From: Roseiarcus sp963776665
Lineage (GTDB): Bacteria; Pseudomonadota; Alphaproteobacteria; Rhizobiales; Beijerinckiaceae
Assembly: GCA_963776665.1 (NCBI GenBank)
Contig: CAVZNQ010000017.1
Coordinates: 1 to 64,000, forward strand
Length of the DNA: 64,000 nt
Reading direction: 5' to 3'
Part shown: positions 43,924-55,615 of the stretch, piece by piece
How positions within the stretch are numbered: position 1 is the stretch's first letter
How the letters are laid out: every line of letters starts with the position of its first letter
Translations under genes and position numbers: made by a program
Notes under the pieces: model-generated
What the model saw: the letters and a program-made list of their open reading frames with translations, nothing else
Told to the model about the DNA's origin: nothing
Databases searched by the model: none

Positions 43924-44533
43924 GTGGCGGATACGGAGGAACGCTTCTCGAAGGCCCGTCTCGAAGCCTTCTCGGACGGCGTGGTCGCCGTAATCATCAC
44001 GATCATGGTTCTAGACCTCAAAGCCCCGGAGTCAGCCGAACCTGCGGCTCTGCTCAGGCTGTGGCCCGGCTTTGCGATCTACCTCGTCAGTTTCATGTTC
44101 GTGGCGATCTATTGGATCAACCATCACAACCTCTTGACCGCGGTGCGCTACGTCAAACGCGCGCCTGATCTGGGCCAATAATGCGCTTCTGTTCTGCCTG
44201 TCGCTGATTCCCTTCGCGACCGCCTATGTCGCAGAGACCGACATCGCGCCCTTTCCGACGATGGTCTACGGCGCGCTCCAGTTCGTCTGCGCCATTCCCT
44301 ACAATCTGCTCGTCGCGGCCATCGGGGCCGGGCGGCGCGACGACGACGCCTTCATGGCCGTCTATCGGGCGCGCCGGCGGCAGGACTTCGCCGTGCTGGC
44401 CGTCTACCTCGTCGCCGTCGCGCTGGCGCTCGTGAGTCCGGTCGCGGCGCTCGTCCTCTACGCGCTGATCACGCTCTCCTATGTCGTGCCCGGCCTGGTG
44501 GCCGGCGCCGCCACGCGGCGGCGAGCGCGCTGA
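43924..44533 (+). pseudogene. TMEM175-family (DUF1211) potassium channel-like protein (one frameshift)
   Basis: GTG/ATG region at 43,924 after GAGGAG. MADTEERFSKARLEAFSDGV then VAVIITIMVLDLKAPE contains the FSDGVVAVIIT selectivity motif of bacterial TMEM175. The frame stops at 44,179 after VRYVKRAPDLGQ, but the adjacent frame continues RLIWANNALLFCLSLIPFAT, AYVAETDIAPFPTMVYGALQ and four more hydrophobic segments, ending with basic ATRRRAR at 44,531. One indel near 44,163 accounts for the break. The whole has six membrane helices and about 203 residues, normal for the family. Confidence 0.75.
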
Positions 44534-44732
44534 GTGGACGCGCCGGAACGCGGAAGCGCGGCAACCCCGAGGCCCGCGCGAGCCGTCAGCGTCTGTAGCC
44601 AGCTGGAGCGACAGGAATGGAAAACCCTCGCTGCCGCCGCTTAGACAGTCTGATCGTTTTGCTGGAGGCAAACGTCCCTGCGACCCCGGTCAGTCCCGGG
44701 GTCGCGATAATGACGATTGCCGATCATACGCC

Positions 44733-46406
44733 TCAGTGAGCCGCGGCGACGTCCGCCCCGATGCCCGTCTGCGAGCGGACATATTGCGCTTCGAACGCCG
44801 CCTGCTCCGTTGTCGCAGTCCTCGAGCTGTCGGTCACCGAGAACAGCCAGCAGCAGAAAAACGACAGCGGGATGGTGAAGAGGGCCGGCGAGACATACGG
44901 AAACAACGCCGAACCCTTCGGGTAGCCGAAGACCGCCTCCCAGACGCCGGGACTGACGATCGTCAGCACCAACGCGCTGATGAGGCCGACGAAGCCGCCG
45001 ATCACCGCGCCCCGCGTCGTCAAGCCCTTCCACATGATCGAGAGCAGCAGCACCGGGAAATTCGCGCTCGCCGCGACCGCGAACGCCAGACCGACCATGA
45101 ACGCGACATTGATCTTCTCGAATATGATGCCGAGAATGATCGCGACGATGCCGAGCACGACCGTTGTGATGCGCGAAACCCGCACCTCCGTCGCCTCGTC
45201 GACATTCCCATGCCGGAACACGCTGGCGTAGAGGTCATGGCTGACCGCGCTCGCGCCCGACAGCGTGAGACCCGAGACCACCGCCAGGATCGTGGCGAAC
45301 GCGACCGCGGCGATGAACCCCTTCATCAGGTCGCCGCCAACCGCCTGCGCGAGATGGATCGCCGGCATGTTACCGCCGCCAAGAAGCGCGCCCTTGATGT
45401 CGTCGCCGACGTGATAAATCGGGTTTGGTCCGACCAGCACAATCGCGCCGAAGCCGATGATGAAGGTCAGGATGTAGAAGTAGCCGATGAAAGTGGTGGC
45501 CCAGAACACAGACTTGCGCGCTTCCTTGGCGTTGCCGACGGTGAAGAAACGCATGAGAATGTGTGGCAGACCGGCGGTGCCGAACATCAGCGCCATGCCG
45601 AGCGAGATCGCGTTGATCGGGTTGGCGACCTGCGGCCCGGGGGACAAGATCTTGTCGTGGCTCGGATGGACTTCGACCGCCTTAGCGACCAGCGCGTTGA
45701 AGTCGAAGCCGAATTGCGCCAGCACGAGGAGCGCCATCAGAGTCGAGCCGCCGAGCAGCAGCCCTGCTTTGATGACCTGCACCCAGGTCGTCGCGATCAT
45801 CCCTCCAAAGGTGACGTAGATGACCATCAGGACGCCGACCACGACGACGGCCCACAGGTAAGGCAGACCGAACAGGAGTTCGATCAACTGTCCCGCTCCC
45901 ACCATCTGCGCGATCAGATAGAGGGCGACGACGACCAGCGTTCCGGTCGCCGCCATGGCCCGGATCGGGGTCGCCTGGAGGCGATAGGACACGACGTCAG
46001 CGAAGGTGAACCGGCCGAGATTACGCAGCGGCTCGGCCATCAGGAACATGATGAAGGGCCAGCCGACGAGGAATCCGATCGAATAGATGAGGCCGTAGTA
46101 GCCGAAGCTATAGACCAGCGCGACGATGCCGAGGAACGAAGCCGCCGACATATAGTCGCCGGCGATCGCCAGACCATTCTGGAAGCCCGTGATCCCGCCG
46201 CCGGCGGCGTAGAAGTCCTTGGTGGTGCGGGTGCGCTGCGCCGCCCAGTAGGTGATGCCGAGCGTCACAATGACGAAGGCGAGGAAAATCAGGATGGCGT
46301 TCCAGTTTGTCGCCTGGATTGTCGCCCCGTCCGCGGCATGGGCCCACCCCGGAAGGAGGCCGAAAGCGGTGGCTACGAGCGCGCCTGAGCGAGTAAGGGT
46401 CTTCAT
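44733..46406 (-). CDS. actP: Cation/acetate symporter ActP
   Basis: ATG at 46,406 overlaps the stop of the DUF485 gene (TGATG); a GTG at 46,409 is also possible. About 557 residues: a cleavable N-terminus (KTLTRSGALVATAFGLLPGW), then thirteen membrane helices of the sodium:solute symporter family. Motifs: YAAGGGITGFQNGLAIAGDY, MSAASFLGIVALVYSFGYYG, RLQATPIRAMAATGTLVVVA, GLPHILMRFFTVGNAKEARK, LTLSGASAVSHDLYASVFRH. It takes up acetate and other short monocarboxylates. Coupled to the DUF485 gene as in yjcH-actP operons; no acetyl-CoA synthetase gene is adjacent here. Confidence 0.93.
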   Translation of the reverse strand: MKTLTRSGALVATAFGLLPGWAHAADGATIQATNWNAILIFLAFVIVTLGITYWAAQRTRTTKDFYAAGGGITGFQNGLAIAGDYMSAASFLGIVALVYSFGYYGLIYSIGFLVGWPFIMFLMAEPLRNLGRFTFADVVSYRLQATPIRAMAATGTLVVVALYLIAQMVGAGQLIELLFGLPYLWAVVVVGVLMVIYVTFGGMIATTWVQVIKAGLLLGGSTLMALLVLAQFGFDFNALVAKAVEVHPSHDKILSPGPQVANPINAISLGMALMFGTAGLPHILMRFFTVGNAKEARKSVFWATTFIGYFYILTFIIGFGAIVLVGPNPIYHVGDDIKGALLGGGNMPAIHLAQAVGGDLMKGFIAAVAFATILAVVSGLTLSGASAVSHDLYASVFRHGNVDEATEVRVSRITTVVLGIVAIILGIIFEKINVAFMVGLAFAVAASANFPVLLLSIMWKGLTTRGAVIGGFVGLISALVLTIVSPGVWEAVFGYPKGSALFPYVSPALFTIPLSFFCCWLFSVTDSSRTATTEQAAFEAQYVRSQTGIGADVAAAH

Positions 46407-46720
46407 CACTTTCCTCCCCGCTTGTTTGCGCCAACGATCGCGCTTGTCAGGTCGTCGTATTCAGCGTTGGCCCGCAAAACGTAAATGCCAGTCAGCAGGA
46501 TCGACGCAAGAATGATGGCCACGCCGAGGACGATGCCGACCGTTATCGATCCCGCGAGCGGAATCGCGATTACGGAAGGCGCGAACGCGACGATCGCGAT
46601 GTATCCGTAGTACATCACTAGCGTTATGACGGTCAGCGTCCAGCCGAGAGACTTTCGCTCGGACACAAGTTTTAGGTAGTTCGGATCGTTTTCGATCCGG
46701 GCGAGGCTTGTCTGATCCAT
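46406..46720 (-). CDS. DUF485 membrane protein (YjcH-like)
   Basis: 104 residues. MDQTSLARIENDPNYLKLVS then ERKSLGWTLTVITLVMYYGY is the DUF485 signature; two membrane helices (about 25-47 and 60-82), and a charged tail RANAEYDDLTSAIVGANKRG. DUF485 proteins accompany ActP symporters; they are thought to be accessory subunits. First gene of the two-gene operon. Confidence 0.93.
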   Translation of the reverse strand: MDQTSLARIENDPNYLKLVSERKSLGWTLTVITLVMYYGYIAIVAFAPSVIAIPLAGSITVGIVLGVAIILASILLTGIYVLRANAEYDDLTSAIVGANKRGGK

Positions 46721-47140
46721 TTTTCCCTCCCTAAGCTTGGCTGCGACTGTTCGCGTCGCTAAATTGCTCTATCTCGGGCGTCTCGAGACCTTGACAGAGG
46801 CTGCCGGAACACCGCCCGGCGCTTTTTTATGGGCCCGCACCGGTCCGGCAAAATCGCGCCTCTCTTTTACGACCGAATCTTGCCGCTATTTTGCTTCCTT
46901 TTCAGCGCCGCGTCGAGCCTCCGCCTCTACAACCTTTGTCTAGCGGCCGGCGTCGGGTTTGTGCGAGAGCCGCCAATCAGCTAGATTGGCGAAAGGGGGC
47001 TGGCCCCCGGTCCGGACGAGTCCAATGCTTGGGTTTCGCGGTCCGAATCCCCATATTCCGGGCCTGCCGTCGCGGCTTCACCGGGATAGCCACCAGAAAA
47101 GGCCACGAGAATGGATTTCCTCAAGCCACGGTCGCACCGC
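46721..47140. promoter_or_regulatory. Divergent region between DUF485-actP and purC
   Basis: About 420 bases with no recognisable gene. It must hold promoters for both sides; GAGACCTTGACAGAGG near 46,785 contains a TTGACA -35-like hexamer but I found no matching -10. Confidence 0.35.
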
Positions 47141-47905
47141 ATGAACCGCCGCCGACGCGTCTACGAAGGCAAAGCCAAGGTTCTTTACGAGGGCCCGGAG
47201 CCTGGCACTCTCATCCAGTATTTCAAGGATGACGCGACCGCGTTCAACGCCAAGAAGCATGAGGTGATCGAGGGCAAGGGCGTTCTCAACAATCGCATCT
47301 CGGAATACGTCTTCCAGCGTCTCAACGACATTGGGGTGCCCACCCATTTCATCCGCCGAATCAACATGCGCGAGCAACTGATCCGCGAGGTCGAGATCAT
47401 TCCGCTCGAGGTCGTGGTGCGCAATGTTGCGGCCGGCTCGTTGTCGACCCGGCTTGGCCTCGAAGAAGGCACCCCCTTGCCGCGGTCGATCATCGAGTTT
47501 TACTACAAGAACGATCAGCTCAACGACCCGATGGTGTCGGAAGAGCACATCACCGCCTTCGGCTGGGCCGCGCCGCAGGAGATCGACGACATCATGGCCC
47601 TGGCGATTCGCGTCAACGACTTCCTGTCGGGCCTGTTCCTCGGCGTCGGCATCCGGCTCGTCGACTTCAAGATCGAAACCGGGCGCCTGTGGGAGGGCGA
47701 GAACATGCGAATCGTGCTCGCCGACGAGATCAGCCCCGACTCGTGCCGGCTGTGGGACGTCAAGACCAACGACAAGATGGACAAGGACCGCTTCCGCAAG
47801 GATCTGGGCGGAATGATCGAGGCTTACACCGAGGTCGCCCGCAGGCTCGGCGTCGTACAGGACAACGAGTACGCGCGCGCCGACGGTCCCCGGCTGGTAA
47901 AATAG
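47141..47905 (+). CDS. purC: SAICAR synthetase (phosphoribosylaminoimidazole-succinocarboxamide synthase)
   Basis: ATG at 47,141 (MNRRRRVYEGKAKVLYEGPE) is the family-typical start; ATG 47,111 would add ten residues. 254 residues. ATP-binding and substrate motifs: YEGKAKVLYEG, FKDDATAFNAKKHEVIEGKG, IPLEVVVRNVAAGSLSTRLG, LVDFKIETGRLWEGENMRIV and LADEISPDSCRLWDVKTNDK, with KDRFRKDLGG near the end. It joins CAIR with aspartate in purine synthesis. Other pur genes are not in the window. Confidence 0.96.
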   Translation: MNRRRRVYEGKAKVLYEGPEPGTLIQYFKDDATAFNAKKHEVIEGKGVLNNRISEYVFQRLNDIGVPTHFIRRINMREQLIREVEIIPLEVVVRNVAAGSLSTRLGLEEGTPLPRSIIEFYYKNDQLNDPMVSEEHITAFGWAAPQEIDDIMALAIRVNDFLSGLFLGVGIRLVDFKIETGRLWEGENMRIVLADEISPDSCRLWDVKTNDKMDKDRFRKDLGGMIEAYTEVARRLGVVQDNEYARADGPRLVK

Positions 47906-47977
47906 GCGGCCAAGCCGCTTCGCGCCAATCGATCCCACCCGGCGGGAAATCGTCGTCATGCCGCCCGCGCTTGACCC

Positions 47978-48559
47978 GTGAGTTCGTCGAACGGCCGCTC
48001 GCCGCGCAAGGCGCTGCTGTTCAGCGGCCACATGATCGACGCGCCGGGCCGCGAAACGCCCCGCTTTCCCCCCGACAAGCAGCCGGTCGCCGCCCGCGCC
48101 ATCGCCTCGGCGCTCGCGGACCTCGATCTCGGGCCGCGCGACCTGTCCATCTGCGGCGGCGCGTGCGGCGGCGACCTTCTGTTCGCGGAGGCCGCCCTCG
48201 CGCGTTCCGCTCGGCTCGAACTCTACATTCCCTTCGACGAGCCGACGTTCCTAGAAAAATCGGTCGACTTCGCCAACGCCGACTGGCGCGCCCGCTTTTT
48301 CAGCGCGAAAGCGCGCGCCGTGCTGCACGTGCCGCCGTCCGAACGCCGACCGGCGCCGCCGGATGGGGGCCCCTATGAACGCAACAATCTGCGGATGCTG
48401 GAAGCCGCTTCGCGCTTCGGTCCGGACAAGGTCGACTTCGTCTGCCTCTGGAATGGCGAGCGCGGCGACGGGCCGGGCGGCGTCCAGCATATGATGGAAG
48501 AAGTCCAGAAAGCCGGCGGCAGGTCGCATTGGCTCGACACCAGGAAGCTATGGGACTGA
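47978..48559 (+). CDS. SLOG-like Rossmann-fold protein
   Basis: GTG at 47,978, no strong ribosome site; 193 residues. A nucleotide-binding fold is suggested by ALLFSGHMIDAPGRETPRFP, then LSICGGACGGDLLFAEAALA (Gly-rich loop after a beta strand, as in LOG/SLOG proteins), LELYIPFDEPTFLEKSVDFA, RNNLRMLEAASRFGPDKVDF and VCLWNGERGDGPGGVQHMME. SLOG proteins bind or cleave nucleotide-like ligands (NAD+, ADP-ribose, AMP-type cytokinin precursors) and occur in signalling and anti-phage systems. Directly followed (about 50 bases) by a gene with a deoxyribosyltransferase-like domain, so the two may act together. The exact SLOG assignment is by pattern only. Confidence 0.55.
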   Translation: MSSSNGRSPRKALLFSGHMIDAPGRETPRFPPDKQPVAARAIASALADLDLGPRDLSICGGACGGDLLFAEAALARSARLELYIPFDEPTFLEKSVDFANADWRARFFSAKARAVLHVPPSERRPAPPDGGPYERNNLRMLEAASRFGPDKVDFVCLWNGERGDGPGGVQHMMEEVQKAGGRSHWLDTRKLWD

Positions 48560-48608
48560 CGGAGGGGCGCCTCGCGGGTCTTGCGCTTCGAGCGCGAGGG
48601 AGATGGAA

Positions 48609-49958
48609 ATGCCGAAGCCGATTTGCTTCATGATCATGCCTTATGGGCGGAAGGCCACGCAGGCGGAAGCTGGGCGCGGCGTGCCGGAAATCGATTTCAA
48701 CGCGCTATGGGACCGCGCCTTCGCTCCGACCATCATCGCGCTCGGCTACGAGCCGGTGCGCGCCGATCAGGACACCGGCGCGCTCATCATCACCCAGATG
48801 CTCGAGCGGCTGTACTTTGCCGATCTGGTGCTCGCCGACATGACCATCCCGAACGGCAACGTCTATTACGAAATCGGGATTCGCCACGCCGCGAGGGAGA
48901 GAGGCTGCGTCCTGCTCGCCGCCGACTGGTCGAAGGCTTTGTTCGATGTGGCGCAAATGCGCACCGTTCGCTATCCGATGCCGGAGGGAGATATTACCGC
49001 GGCGACGGCGCAGGCGATCGCAGCCGCGATCAAGGATCCGATCGGGCAGCTGGCGAGGGGCGTGTCGCCGATGCGCGAGTCGATCAGAGGATATCCGGAC
49101 AATGTCGACGAGGCGGCGGCGTCGAGCATGAAAGACACGATGTTGGAGCTCGCTGCGTTCCAAGGCGAAGTTCGCGCCGTGCGCGCCGTTCCCCGCCCCG
49201 GCCGCATGGAACGCGCGAAGCAACTGCTCGCGAAATACTGGATGCCCCCGGTCACCGCGCCGACGGCGATCGCGCTTCTCTTGCTCATGAAGGATTCCGC
49301 CGAGACCGGCGACGACTGGACCTGGGTGACGGATTTCATCGGCAGACTTCCGGGGGACCTCGCGGATCTGGAAGAGGCTCGGGAGCTCGACGCGCTCGCC
49401 GTGTCCAACGCGGGCAAGCCCGTTGACGCCATCGCCAAGCTCGAAGCCTTGATCCTCACGTCCGGGCCGACGCCGGAACGCCTCGGGCTGCTTGGCGGCC
49501 GTTACAAGCGGCTCTATGCGAAAGCAGCGACAGCGCCCGAGAAGTTGCTCTATCTGCACAAGAGCATCGACGCCTACGAACGGGGCATGGAGCTCGATCT
49601 CAACGAGTACTATTGCTCGAGCAATCTTCCCCGCCTCTATCGGGCGCGCATGCGCAAGGGCGACGCCGAGAAGGCGCAAGCGGTCTCGCAGATCGTCATC
49701 GCCGCCTGCAAACGGGCCAAGAGCCGCGGCCTCGCGGACGAATGGCTGCGGCCAACCCTGCTCGGCGCCGCCTTCGACGCGGGAGACTGCGACGAAGCCG
49801 AGGAGCTTGCGGCGGAAGTCGCCGCGGAGGGCGCGGCGCGCTGGAAACTCGACAGCATCTTGTCGGCCTTGCGAACGAGTCTCGCGCAAGTCCAGGACGA
49901 AGCCTGCAAGGAACGGCTCACGGGCGTCTTGGACGGGCTCGAGCAGGCAGGCGTATAG
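48609..49958 (+). CDS. Nucleoside deoxyribosyltransferase-like domain fused to TPR/TRAFs-binding-type domain
   Basis: ATG 48,609 has GGGAGATGG at better spacing than ATG 48,603. 449 residues. N-terminal domain about 1-130: KPICFMIMPYGRKATQAEAG, FNALWDRAFAPTIIALGYEP, LIITQMLERLYFADLVLADM and NVYYEIGIRHAARERGCVLL. These strands and the NVYYEIG acidic motif fit the nucleoside 2-deoxyribosyltransferase/DRHyd fold. From about 190 the protein is all-helical: PTAIALLLLMKDSAETGDDW, LADLEEARELDALAVSNAGK, KLLYLHKSIDAYERGMELDL, KAQAVSQIVIAACKRAKSRG, like TPR or MAP3K TRAFs-binding domain proteins. Such fusions suggest a sensor (helical part) controlling a nucleotide-cleaving effector. Follows a SLOG-like gene. 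Confidence 0.65.
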   Translation: MPKPICFMIMPYGRKATQAEAGRGVPEIDFNALWDRAFAPTIIALGYEPVRADQDTGALIITQMLERLYFADLVLADMTIPNGNVYYEIGIRHAARERGCVLLAADWSKALFDVAQMRTVRYPMPEGDITAATAQAIAAAIKDPIGQLARGVSPMRESIRGYPDNVDEAAASSMKDTMLELAAFQGEVRAVRAVPRPGRMERAKQLLAKYWMPPVTAPTAIALLLLMKDSAETGDDWTWVTDFIGRLPGDLADLEEARELDALAVSNAGKPVDAIAKLEALILTSGPTPERLGLLGGRYKRLYAKAATAPEKLLYLHKSIDAYERGMELDLNEYYCSSNLPRLYRARMRKGDAEKAQAVSQIVIAACKRAKSRGLADEWLRPTLLGAAFDAGDCDEAEELAAEVAAEGAARWKLDSILSALRTSLAQVQDEACKERLTGVLDGLEQAGV

Positions 49959-49983
49959 AGCGGACGCCCCGCCAGTCCCGCGG

Positions 49984-52695
<2,712 letters not shown>

Positions 52696-52823
52696 GCGGG
52701 CGCTCCCATGAACAGGCGTTTGAGGGGGGTCGGCGTTTTATAGATAAAATTACCGAGGCACGATACACAAACTAACGTCTAGCAAGAGCCGGACCGCGGC
52801 AGGGCGCGGCGCTCGGGGGATCA

Positions 52824-53447
52824 ATGCGCCTCAGCGCGTGGGATTTGACGATCGAACGCGGCGGGCGGCGCATCTTTGCCGGACTTTCGTTCGCGGCGGA
52901 TCAGGGCGCGGCGTTGATCGTGACCGGGCCGAACGGGTCCGGGAAATCGACCCTGTTGCGCGCTCTTTGCGGCTTCCTGCCGCTCGAGGCCGGCGGCTTT
53001 GCCCTCGAAGGCGGCGATAGGGAGCGCACGGTTGGCGAACAGGCCCATTATCTTGGCCACGCCGACGGCGTCAAAGGCGCGCTGACCGCAGGCGAGAACC
53101 TCGCCTTTGCAGCCGCCATGCTCGGCGGCCAGTCCTCGCGTGACGCGCAAGGAGCAGCGTTGGCCCGGGTCGGCCTGGCGCATGTGATCGATTTCCCCGC
53201 CCGCCTGCTCTCCGCTGGGCAGAGGCGGCGCGTGGCGCTCGCCCGTCTCCTTATCGCCGCCCGTCCGCTTTGGCTGCTCGACGAACCGGCGACCGCGCTC
53301 GACGCAGCGGCGCAAGAAACTTGCGTCGCGATCCTGCAAGCGCATTTGCGCGGCGGCGGAGTTCTTGTCGCCGCTACTCATGCCCCGCTCGCGCTCGAGG
53401 GAGCGCAGGAACTGAGGCTCGGCCCCGCCGAGGGGGCGGCGACGTGA
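52824..53447 (+). CDS. ccmA: Cytochrome c biogenesis ATP-binding protein CcmA
   Basis: 207 residues. Walker A VTGPNGSGKSTLLRALCGFL, then RTVGEQAHYLGHADGVKGAL (the CcmA-typical HxDG region), ABC signature RLLSAGQRRRVALARLLIAA, Walker B PLWLLDEPATALDAAAQETC. With CcmB it forms the transporter that releases holo-CcmE during heme delivery to periplasmic c-type cytochromes. ccmB follows after a 56-base gap whose GGAGAGGGGG supplies its ribosome site. Confidence 0.95.
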   Translation: MRLSAWDLTIERGGRRIFAGLSFAADQGAALIVTGPNGSGKSTLLRALCGFLPLEAGGFALEGGDRERTVGEQAHYLGHADGVKGALTAGENLAFAAAMLGGQSSRDAQGAALARVGLAHVIDFPARLLSAGQRRRVALARLLIAARPLWLLDEPATALDAAAQETCVAILQAHLRGGGVLVAATHAPLALEGAQELRLGPAEGAAT

Positions 53448-53503
53448 TCGGAGCGCACCGCCCTCACCCCGGCCGTCTCCCCAACGGAGAGGGGGCGGGC
53501 GCG

Positions 53504-54172
53504 ATGACCCCCGCTATCGCCCTCTTCGTCCGCGAGTGGCGCATCGCTCGTCGCATCGGCGGCGGCGCGTCGGTGGGCGCGGTGTTCTTTCTCATCCTGG
53601 TCGCAGTCATGCCGTTCGCGCTTGGGCCAGACCTCAATCTGCTGGCGCGGCTTGGTCCGGCGATTCTCTGGATCGCGGCGCTGCTCGCGACCTTGCTCGG
53701 ACTCGATCGGCTGTTCCAGGCCGATCACGAAGACGGCTCGCTCGATATTCTCGTTGCCGGATCGCTGCCGCTGGAAGTCGCTGTCCTCGTAAAATGCGCC
53801 GCCCACTGGACAGCGAGCGCGCTCCCGCTCATCGTCGTGAGCCCCTTCTTCGGGCTGATGCTGGCGATGACGCCGGCGCCGCTCGGGCTGGTCGCGGCGA
53901 CGCTCGCCGCCGGAACGCCGGCGCTCACCATGATCGGCGCGATCGGCGCCGCGCTGACCGTTTCGCTGAGGCGCGGCGGCCTCCTGATGGCCGTTCTGGT
54001 GCTGCCGCTCACGATTCCCGTGCTGATCTTCGGCGTCGCGGCCGCCTCCGCCGCGAGCGGCGGAGCTGCGCCCTTCCTCGCTCCGTTCCTGATGCTCTGC
54101 GCGCTGTCGCTGTTCGCGATCGCCGCCGCGCCCTTCGCCGCCGCCGCGGCGCTCAGATATGTCAGGGAGTGA
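53504..54172 (+). CDS. ccmB: Heme exporter membrane protein CcmB
   Basis: ATG at 53,504 (MTPAIALFVREWRIARRIGG); 222 residues with six membrane helices. FQADHEDGSLDILVAGSLPL is the conserved cytoplasmic loop of CcmB, and FFGLMLAMTPAPLGLVAATL, TLTIPVLIFG-like LPLTIPVLIFGVAAASAASG follow. Partner of CcmA. The operon is interrupted here: ccmC, normally next, lies 7.2 kb downstream. Confidence 0.93.
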   Translation: MTPAIALFVREWRIARRIGGGASVGAVFFLILVAVMPFALGPDLNLLARLGPAILWIAALLATLLGLDRLFQADHEDGSLDILVAGSLPLEVAVLVKCAAHWTASALPLIVVSPFFGLMLAMTPAPLGLVAATLAAGTPALTMIGAIGAALTVSLRRGGLLMAVLVLPLTIPVLIFGVAAASAASGGAAPFLAPFLMLCALSLFAIAAAPFAAAAALRYVRE

Positions 54173-54289
54173 ACGTCGCGCTATACCACAACCTGCGCCG
54201 TCGAGGTTGCCGCCGCGAATCGCCGATGTTAAAAATATTATCGCTGCTAAAGACCGACCCGGCGGGGCGTGCGCGAAGGAGGGTTTTGC

Positions 54290-55039
54290 TTGCTTAGGGA
54301 AATGGTCATCCGAAATACCCGAACGCTGAACAAGCTTACCTCGCCAAAATTGGTCAATAGCATTTCCAAGTACATGTATATTCGAAAGCTGATCGACGAA
54401 TTCCAGATCAGCCTCATTCTGGACGTGGGCGCCAATGTGGGCCAATTCGCCATGTCGATGCGCGAGTTGGGCTATACTGGGACGCTGGTGAGTTTCGAGC
54501 CTGTCGCCGCCCAGTTTGCGACGCTGAAAGCGGCGGCTGAAGGCGATCCGAACTGGATCACGCTGAATTGCGCTGCGGGCGTGGCCGACGAGACAAAATC
54601 GATCAATGTCATGAGCTCGAGCGTGTTTTCTTCGTTCAATACGCCATCGATGCAGAAGACGTCCAAATTCGCTCAGACAAACGCAGTTGTGGCGACGGAG
54701 TTGGTCACGGTGCGGCGGCTTGACGGTTTGATCGATGAGTTAGGGCTGCGTGGGAAGCTTAGGAACAGCTTTTTGAAATCGGACACCCAGGGCTTCGACA
54801 AGAGCGTGCTGGAGGGAATGGGATCCTATTTGAGCGAGGTTCGCGTCCTGCAGTTGGAGATAAGCGTCACCCCGATTTACGAAAACACGGTGGGAATGAC
54901 GGACATGCTCGTCTATCTCCAGGACCGGTCTTTTGCGCCGGTCGCGATGTTCCCGAACAACTGGCTCACGGATTGGAGCGCGATCGAGCTTGACTATCTC
55001 GGGGTCAATCGGAGCTACGACACCGCGCGCGCACAATAG
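54290..55039 (+). CDS. FkbM-family methyltransferase
   Basis: TTG 54,290 lies seven bases after AAGGAGGG and is the favoured start; ATG 54,302 and GTG 54,269 are alternatives. About 249 residues. SAM-binding motif LILDVGANVGQFAMSMRELG, then LVSFEPVAAQFATLKAAAEG, WITLNCAAGVADETKSINVM, RNSFLKSDTQGFDKSVLEGM and VRVLQLEISVTPIYENTVGM. FkbM enzymes O-methylate sugars or polyketides, often on surface polysaccharides. Base composition is visibly lower in GC than ccmAB around it, suggesting it was acquired. Confidence 0.85.
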   Translation: MLREMVIRNTRTLNKLTSPKLVNSISKYMYIRKLIDEFQISLILDVGANVGQFAMSMRELGYTGTLVSFEPVAAQFATLKAAAEGDPNWITLNCAAGVADETKSINVMSSSVFSSFNTPSMQKTSKFAQTNAVVATELVTVRRLDGLIDELGLRGKLRNSFLKSDTQGFDKSVLEGMGSYLSEVRVLQLEISVTPIYENTVGMTDMLVYLQDRSFAPVAMFPNNWLTDWSAIELDYLGVNRSYDTARAQ

Positions 55040-55296
55040 GCTGGAGGTGGACGAGCGCCGCAACCGGCGCGACGGCGCCGCCCGTGGAGGCCGACAGAGC
55101 GAGGACCTCACGTTCTTCTTATGCCGGACTGGCCCCCGGCCTGCGGTGCTGTCCTAAGTTGCCTCTCAGTGTCCTAATTTGAGAGGGCGAGTGTCCTATC
55201 TAGTTTGCGCAATCGTCACGCTTTCAATTCGTCCGCGCGCATTGTAAGATTTTGCGATCCGCAATGCTGCGCGGGAAACATCGAGGAGGTAAGGCC

Positions 55297-55560
55297 GTGG
55301 CTATGAAAAACTCGATTTTTGCTGCCGCCCTATTTGTAACGGGATGTCTTCTTGCGTCTGGTGCGGCACCGCAAGACTTGCCCGGGGGGAGTTACTCAGA
55401 GAGCTGCACTGGGTGCGCAGTGGGTGGAAATCAAACAGTGGTTACCTGCGCGTGCTGCAAGAAGGTGGATGGCACTTGCAACAATACATCAGCCAATTTT
55501 GGCGAGTGCCCGGGAAAGTCGTTGACGAACGATGACGGCGCACTGAAATGCGGTGATTGA
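55297..55560 (+). CDS. Secreted Cys-rich CVNH-like protein
   Basis: GTG at 55,297, seven bases after AGGAGGT; 87 residues. Signal peptide AMKNSIFAAALFVTGCLLAS. The mature ~65 residues read PGGSYSESCTGCAVGGNQTV, VTCACCKKVDGTCNNTSANF and GECPGKSLTNDDGALKCGD: GSY..SC...V.G..V.TC..C....G..N.TS......C.G...N..G.L.C. This spacing is that of a single cyanovirin-N homology (CVNH) repeat, a mannose-binding lectin fold, with extra Cys. Function in bacteria unknown. The family call is by pattern only. Confidence 0.55.
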   Translation: MAMKNSIFAAALFVTGCLLASGAAPQDLPGGSYSESCTGCAVGGNQTVVTCACCKKVDGTCNNTSANFGECPGKSLTNDDGALKCGD

Positions 55561-55615
55561 CCAAGAGGCGGAGCGACGAAGAGGCGACAGGAACGAGAGA
55601 TCCTCGCGGTGCACC

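Noticed and set aside
44481..46388. 635-codon plus-strand frame
   Set aside because: Antisense to actP and overlapping the TMEM175 end; composition is Arg/Asp/His-rich and aperiodic, typical of shadow frames.
53461..53503. CCCTCACCCCGG...GGAGAGGGGG palindrome-like spacer between ccmA and ccmB as a REP element
   Set aside because: Pairing is imperfect and only one copy was seen; it mainly supplies the ccmB ribosome site.
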